A stretch of DNA of 8,493 nucleotides from Myxococcales bacterium UBA5297. GTDB taxonomy: Bacteria; Myxococcota; Myxococcia; Myxococcales; UBA5297. Where the stretch lies: the NCBI GenBank assembly GCA_002408385.1, contig DHSB01000026.1:1-8493 (forward strand). The letters run 5' to 3'. How positions within the stretch are numbered: the first letter of the stretch is position 1; every line of letters begins with the position of its first letter. Positions 4,758 through 8,493 of this stretch are shown here, piece by piece. The translations under genes were made by a program, and so were the position numbers. The notes under the pieces are model-generated. The model saw only the letters and a program-made list of their open reading frames with translations, made no database searches and was not told the DNA's origin.

Positions 4758-6959
4758 TTACGCCCGCTTGCGCTTCTTCTCCCGGCGCCGTGGAGGCAGG
4801 GCGAGCTCCGAGTAGTTCGCCGGATAAGGCGTGAGCTCGGGCGACGGCGTTCCGTCGGGCGTCGGCGTGCCCTCGACGGCAGGCTCGCAGCGGGGCTCGG
4901 GGATGGCGGGCAGGCGGATGACGAATTCGGTCCCGTCGTCGCGCTGGCTCGACAGGCCTATCGAGCCGCCGTGGCTCTTGATGATGCGCTGGCAGATGGC
5001 CAGCCCGAGCCCGGTGCCCTTTTCCTTGGTCGTGTAGAAGGGCACGAAGATGTGCTGCTTCGCCTCTCCGCTGAGGCCGTGGCCGGTGTCGCGAACCCGC
5101 ACCTCGACCAGCTCCGGCGCTTCGGAGAGGCGCCAGCCCGTCACGTCCGAGGGCGCGCGCACCTCGATGGACAGAGTGCCGCCCTCCGGCATCGCCTGCA
5201 CCGAGTTCTGGATGAGGTTGATGAGCACCTGCTTGAGCTGCTCGGGATCGCCCTGAATCTTGGGGAGCGGCTCGGCGAGCTTCAGGTCGAGTTGGACGGC
5301 GGCAGGCAGGCTGTTCGACAGCAGCTTGAGGGTGCGGTTGACCACGTCGGCGAGGTCGGTGGGCGCGAAGTTCTGCTTGAGCGGCCGCGAGTAGTCGAGG
5401 AACTGCGTCACCACCGCGTTGAGCCGGTCGACCTCCTCGACGATGATCCCGAGGAACTCGGAGGTCTCGGCGGGCAGGTTCTGGGGCGAGAGGAACTGGG
5501 CCGCGCCCTTGATGGCGCCGAGCGGGTTGCGGATCTCGTGGGCGAGGCCCGCGGCCATCTCGCCGAGGGCGGCGAGCCGGTCGCGCTCCTTGACCCGCTC
5601 GTAGAGCTTGCTGTTCTCGACCACGATCGCGGCGCGCTCGGCGATCTCGAGGATGAGCGCGATCTCGTCGGAGGCGTAGGCCTCGGGCACCCGCTCGTCC
5701 CACAGGTTGAGGAAGCCGATGATCCGGTCGCCGCCCATCAACGGCACGGTGATGCCCGCGTTCATCTGGCGCAGCGTGTTCTTCAGCTCGGTCAGCCGCT
5801 TGGTCTCGTCGCGCGCGCGCCGCCCTTCGGGCTGATCCGAGGCCCGCAGGTCCTGCAGCCTGCGCTCGAGGTTTTCGAGGAGCACCGCCTTCTGCCCGGC
5901 TTGGGTGACGCCCACCAGCCCGCGGACGGCCGCCGCGTCGAGAAAGCGCACTGGCGCCGGTCCGCGCGACTCGAGCAGCCAGAACCCGGGCCTGTCGTCG
6001 GACAGCAGGTAGACCGACGCGTGCGTCACCCGGCGCGACTCGTCGAAGGTGTCGAGCACGAGCTTGGCCATCTCGGCGACCTCGATGACGTTGGCCAGGC
6101 GTGCCTTGAGCCCGCCGAGGACGCGGATCATCTCGAACCGCTCGCGAAACAGCGTGGCGACCACCCACTCGTCGACCTTGGCGCGCAGGGGCTCGAAGAG
6201 GATGAGCATCACGATGGAGGCGACCATCGTGTTGAACAGAAAGAGGCTGAAGGTGTCGCTGGCCCACGAGACGAGCAGCGCGTAGATGGCGACGAAGATG
6301 ACCGCCTGCAGGGTCAGCCCGGCCGCCTTGCCGAGCAGCTCGTGCAGGTCGAGCAGCCGCAGGCGCAGCAGCGTCTGCGCGAGCAGGAACATGTAGAGCG
6401 TCGCGATGATCGCGCCGAGAGGCGGGAAGCCGATTCCGAAGTGCGGCAGGAAGTCGAGCGCCGAGGCGCCGATGGCCGCCCCGGCGCCGACCGCCAAGTA
6501 GAACAGGCGGGCCCGCTCGGTGCGCGACTCAGTCGAGGCCATCCTGCGCACGAGCAGCGACAGGCTCGCCGCCAGCAGGCCGAAGACCCAGACCGAGACG
6601 AGGGTCTTGGCGATCTGCGAGTCGGCAAGCGGGCTGACCCCGACCACCAGACCGCCGAGCACCCCGACGAGCGCACCGGCGCGCGCACGCTTGGCGCTGC
6701 GCGGCGAGACTTTGAGAAACTCCATGAAGAAGGCAAGGGCGGCCGCCGGCACCAGGGACCCGAAGATGACCTTGGTGCGCGGCCAGATCCCCGCCGCTGA
6801 GAGGGCCGAGAGGAACTCACCGAGGTAGTAGCCAAAAAGCGACAGGCACAGCAGCGAGAAGAGAAACAGGGCCCGGCGCCGCGGGCGCAGCAGCATCGAG
6901 ATGGCGAGGGCGAGTGTGATGAGCGCCGCGAGCAGCGCGCTTTGGCTTCGAATGTCCAC
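4758..6959 (-). CDS. Membrane sensor histidine kinase with GAF domain
   Basis: This 733-aa protein autophosphorylates on a His and would pass the phosphate to a response regulator. Residues 8-256 hold about eight or nine membrane spans. Residues about 285-450 are a GAF domain (VYLLSDDRPGFWLLES at 316-331; GITVPLMGGDRIIGFLNLWD at 402-421). A coiled linker leads to the H box GEMAAGLAHEIRNPLGAIKG (466-485), with His474 as phosphoacceptor. The ATPase has an N box NLIQNSVQAM (581-590), G1 DTGHG (624-628), an F region FVPFYTTKEKG and G2 GTGLGLA (648-654). The C terminus adds a Pro/Thr linker and a basic tail RRREKKRKRA. All key catalytic residues are present. The layout recalls the PrsK and NtrB/AtoS-like kinases that often partner sigma-54-type regulators, but no response regulator is in the window. 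The GTG at 6959 is chosen because the first membrane span follows at once; the frame is open to 7382, yet that upstream part is Pro/Arg-rich and overlaps the divergent gene. No Shine-Dalgarno precedes the GTG. Confidence 0.93.
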   Translation of the reverse strand: MDIRSQSALLAALITLALAISMLLRPRRRALFLFSLLCLSLFGYYLGEFLSALSAAGIWPRTKVIFGSLVPAAALAFFMEFLKVSPRSAKRARAGALVGVLGGLVVGVSPLADSQIAKTLVSVWVFGLLAASLSLLVRRMASTESRTERARLFYLAVGAGAAIGASALDFLPHFGIGFPPLGAIIATLYMFLLAQTLLRLRLLDLHELLGKAAGLTLQAVIFVAIYALLVSWASDTFSLFLFNTMVASIVMLILFEPLRAKVDEWVVATLFRERFEMIRVLGGLKARLANVIEVAEMAKLVLDTFDESRRVTHASVYLLSDDRPGFWLLESRGPAPVRFLDAAAVRGLVGVTQAGQKAVLLENLERRLQDLRASDQPEGRRARDETKRLTELKNTLRQMNAGITVPLMGGDRIIGFLNLWDERVPEAYASDEIALILEIAERAAIVVENSKLYERVKERDRLAALGEMAAGLAHEIRNPLGAIKGAAQFLSPQNLPAETSEFLGIIVEEVDRLNAVVTQFLDYSRPLKQNFAPTDLADVVNRTLKLLSNSLPAAVQLDLKLAEPLPKIQGDPEQLKQVLINLIQNSVQAMPEGGTLSIEVRAPSDVTGWRLSEAPELVEVRVRDTGHGLSGEAKQHIFVPFYTTKEKGTGLGLAICQRIIKSHGGSIGLSSQRDDGTEFVIRLPAIPEPRCEPAVEGTPTPDGTPSPELTPYPANYSELALPPRRREKKRKRA

Positions 6960-6966
6960 GCGCGCG

Positions 6967-6975
6967 ATTCTAGCA
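6967..6975 (-). promoter_or_regulatory. Extended -10 promoter candidate for the kinase gene (leaderless)
   Basis: The minus strand reads TGCTAGAAT, a TGn-TATAAT-type extended -10 with one mismatch in the hexamer. Seven bases separate it from the GTG at 6959, so RNA would begin at or next to the start codon. This fits the lack of a ribosome binding site. No -35 hexamer is seen at the right distance; that position is occupied by a palindrome. Confidence 0.45.
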
Positions 6976-6984
6976 GCGGCCGCC

Positions 6985-7002
6985 GCCCGCACGAGTGCGG
7001 GC
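6985..7002. promoter_or_regulatory. 18-bp palindrome in the divergent intergenic region, possible operator
   Basis: GCCCGCACGAGTGCGGGC is a perfect 8-2-8 inverted repeat. It covers the -35 position of the kinase promoter candidate (12 bases upstream of its TGn) and sits between two divergent genes. A regulator bound here could replace -35 contacts or repress. It could also fold as a hairpin, but no T-run follows on either strand, so it is not an intrinsic terminator. Confidence 0.45.
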
Positions 7003-7101
7003 CGAGCTGGCAAGCGCGGAAGAACGCACGGGCGCGGGTGTTCGATGGGGTCTGGAGGAAAGGTTGACACCCGGCAAGGCAAACAGGAGAAAGGCCGCAC
7101 G

Positions 7102-8493
7102 ATGAGGCACCTGCTCGCGTCAGTCCTGGCGGTCGCGGCGCTCGCGCTCTTCTCCGGGGCGATCGCGGTCGAGCCGACGCCGCTCGGAGCGGGCACGTCC
7201 GCCGACCGGCGAGCTGTGCCCCAGCGCGTCGAAACACCGGAAGCGCCCGAAGCGGTCTCCGGCCCGCCGACGCAGGTGGCCGCGGGGTTCTTTCCGCCGA
7301 GCCTCGACCCGAAGAGCCTGCGGGTTCTCACCGAGAAGGACCTCGAGCCTGTGGCCTGGCGCGAGCCGTTCGGGCGGGTCAAAACGCTGCTCGAGGCAGG
7401 GCAGGGGGCCCGAGCGCTCGGGCTGTTGAGAGGCGTCGAGCCTGGCTCGGTCCCCGAGCGCTACCTCTACGCGCTGGCCCTCAACGCGGGCGGCAGCTAC
7501 CCCGAGGCGGCTGCAGCGCTCGTGAGGCTGGCGGCCGAATACCCGGCGCTCTCCGATCATTGCTACTTCCTCGCGGCCTCGGCCTTCGAGGAGGCCAAAG
7601 ACTACTCCGCCGCCGCGGGCGCCTTTGACGCGGTCGAAGAGGGCTCGAGCCTCCACGAGGACGCGGTCGAGGGGCTCGCGCGCTCGCTGCTCGAGAACGG
7701 CGATGTCGCCGGCGCGCTCGCGTCGCTGCAGCCGCTGGCCAGCCGGCCGGCCCCGGCCTGGGGACGCGACCGCCCCGGCGAGGCGCTCTTCTCGGTCGCC
7801 GAGCTGCTCGAGCGGCTCGGGCGCAAGGAGGAAGCGGCCGCGGTCTACCTCGGCGTGTGGAGCGAGCACCCGCGGTGCCGGGCGTCCGGGCGCGCCCTGC
7901 AGCGGGCGCGCTCGCTGGGCGCCGAGCCCTCGGCCGACCAGCTCGTCGCGCGCGCCGAGCTGGTGATGGAGGCCCACCGCAACCAGGAGGCGGTCGCCCT
8001 CGTGCGCCCGCTGGTCGAGGCGCCGCCCAAGGGGCTCTCCAGCGCGGGCCTGTGTCGGGCCCGGTACGTGCTCGGCAAGTCGTTTCGCAAGCTGCGGCGG
8101 CACTCGGAGGCCCTCGCGGTGCTGCGCGCGGTCGAGAGGGACTGCGAGGCCGACGAGACCTGGGCCCGGGCGCTCTATGTCGCGGGGACCTCGGCGTCGT
8201 TGGTCGACCGCGCGGCGGGCATCGCCTTCTACAGACAGCTTGCCGAGAAGGCCCCCGCGCACTCGTTTGCCGACGACGCGCTCTTCTTCGCGGCCGATCT
8301 GCTCGCGCGCGAGGGAAAGACCGATGAGGCGCGCCGTGTCCTCAAGAGGCTCGCGCGCCTCTATCCAGACGGCGACTTTCGGGCCGAGGGGCTGTTCCAG
8401 CTCTTCTGGCTCGACAGGGCCGAACGACGGCACGAGGAGGGGCTCGAGGCGCTCGAGCGGCTCGAGCGCGACTACGCCTTTGCCGCGGACCCC
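7102..8493 (+). CDS. Secreted helical-repeat protein, probable N-terminal part of a soluble lytic transglycosylase (partial, C terminus off right edge)
   Basis: The frame stays open to the window end, giving 464 residues. Residues 1-22 are a signal peptide with hydrophobic core LLASVLAVAALALFSGAIA and a likely cut after Ala-Ile-Ala; no lipobox Cys is seen. Residues 23-60 are Pro/Glu-rich, and from about 90 to the end the chain is Ala/Leu/Glu-rich paired helices of TPR/Slt-U-domain style, for example ADDALFFAADLLAREGKTDE (390-409) and FRAEGLFQLFWLDRAERRHE (424-443). That pattern resembles the superhelical domain in front of the SLT goose-lysozyme-like domain in Slt70-type enzymes, which cut peptidoglycan glycan strands in the periplasm. 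The catalytic domain is not in view, so a generic TPR protein remains possible. The ATG at 7102 has AGGAGAAAGG upstream and begins the signal peptide. An in-frame ATG at 7045 would add 19 polar residues before it and is less likely. The gene is divergent from the histidine kinase. Confidence 0.72.
   Translation, partial: MRHLLASVLAVAALALFSGAIAVEPTPLGAGTSADRRAVPQRVETPEAPEAVSGPPTQVAAGFFPPSLDPKSLRVLTEKDLEPVAWREPFGRVKTLLEAGQGARALGLLRGVEPGSVPERYLYALALNAGGSYPEAAAALVRLAAEYPALSDHCYFLAASAFEEAKDYSAAAGAFDAVEEGSSLHEDAVEGLARSLLENGDVAGALASLQPLASRPAPAWGRDRPGEALFSVAELLERLGRKEEAAAVYLGVWSEHPRCRASGRALQRARSLGAEPSADQLVARAELVMEAHRNQEAVALVRPLVEAPPKGLSSAGLCRARYVLGKSFRKLRRHSEALAVLRAVERDCEADETWARALYVAGTSASLVDRAAGIAFYRQLAEKAPAHSFADDALFFAADLLAREGKTDEARRVLKRLARLYPDGDFRAEGLFQLFWLDRAERRHEEGLEALERLERDYAFAADP

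Larger units (their letters stand above)
6960..7101. other. Divergent intergenic region, kinase / Slt-like gene
   Basis: These 142 bases separate two divergent genes. On the minus side they hold the extended -10 and palindrome described separately. On the plus side AGGAGAAAGG (7085-7094) is the ribosome binding site of the Slt-like gene. I see no good plus-strand promoter; a TTGACA at 7064 has no matching -10. Confidence 0.55.

Noticed and set aside
4971..6800. A 609-codon plus-strand frame
   Set aside because: It is antisense to the histidine kinase, whose H, N and G boxes are intact. The product is low-complexity and has no recognisable domain.
7064..7069. TTGACA as a -35 box for the Slt-like gene
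   Set aside because: No -10-like hexamer lies 16-18 bases downstream; that position falls in the ribosome binding site.
6960..7382. N-terminal extension of the histidine kinase by 141 residues
   Set aside because: The extra part is Pro/Arg/Ser-rich, overlaps the divergent gene and its signal peptide region, and covers the -10 element and palindrome. The GTG at 6959 leads straight into the first membrane span.
7120..8433. A 437-codon minus-strand frame
   Set aside because: It is antisense to the signal-peptide-bearing helical-repeat gene and has the repetitive Arg/Gly/Leu composition of a shadow frame.

Overview
This very GC-rich window, with third codon positions almost all G or C, looks like a chromosomal segment of a high-GC Gram-negative bacterium. 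A myxobacterial or other deltaproteobacterial lineage is my best guess, from the GC bias, the helical-repeat Slt-like protein, the many-membrane-span GAF histidine kinase and a sigma-54-type promoter. No sequence here fixes the taxonomy. I see no rRNA, tRNA, CRISPR array, insertion sequence or phage gene.

Layout from left to right. (1) Minus strand, 1-1040: a carbonic anhydrase-like protein of the beta class. It keeps the Cys-His-Cys zinc ligands but has lost the active-site Arg, and it carries a long C-terminal extension with about nine heptapeptide repeats. Its C terminus lies off the left edge. (2) 1063-1088: a strong hairpin followed by TTTT, separating that gene from its upstream neighbour. 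(3) Minus strand, 4372 down to 1101: three genes in one transcription unit, namely an unrecognised 322-aa helical protein, an NfeD-like membrane protein with a very acidic Gly/Asp loop (start and stop overlap as ATGA), and a full-length flotillin of the FloT/YuaG/YqiK type. Just upstream, at 4436-4419, is an 11-of-12 match to the sigma-54 -24/-12 consensus. (4) 4373-4757: a non-coding stretch with that promoter, a short terminator for the next gene and a 17-bp palindrome. (5) Minus strand, 6959-4758: a 733-aa membrane histidine kinase with a GAF domain. (6) 6960-7101: a divergent intergenic region with an 18-bp palindrome and an extended -10 that would make the kinase mRNA leaderless. (7) Plus strand, 7102 to the right edge: a secreted helical-repeat protein that resembles the N-terminal domain of soluble lytic transglycosylases. 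Its catalytic part would lie beyond the window.

How they may work together (inference). NfeD-like and flotillin proteins form membrane microdomain assemblies and are often switched on by envelope stress. In B. subtilis yuaF-floT-yuaI is under SigmaW, and in E. coli yqiJ-yqiK has the same pairing. Here the pair is led by an unknown cytoplasmic protein and appears to be under sigma-54 control, which would require an enhancer-binding activator. The adjacent kinase could sense the membrane and feed such an activator, but no response regulator is present in the window. The divergent Slt-like gene adds a cell-wall theme. The carbonic anhydrase-like gene is probably a separate or attenuated unit.
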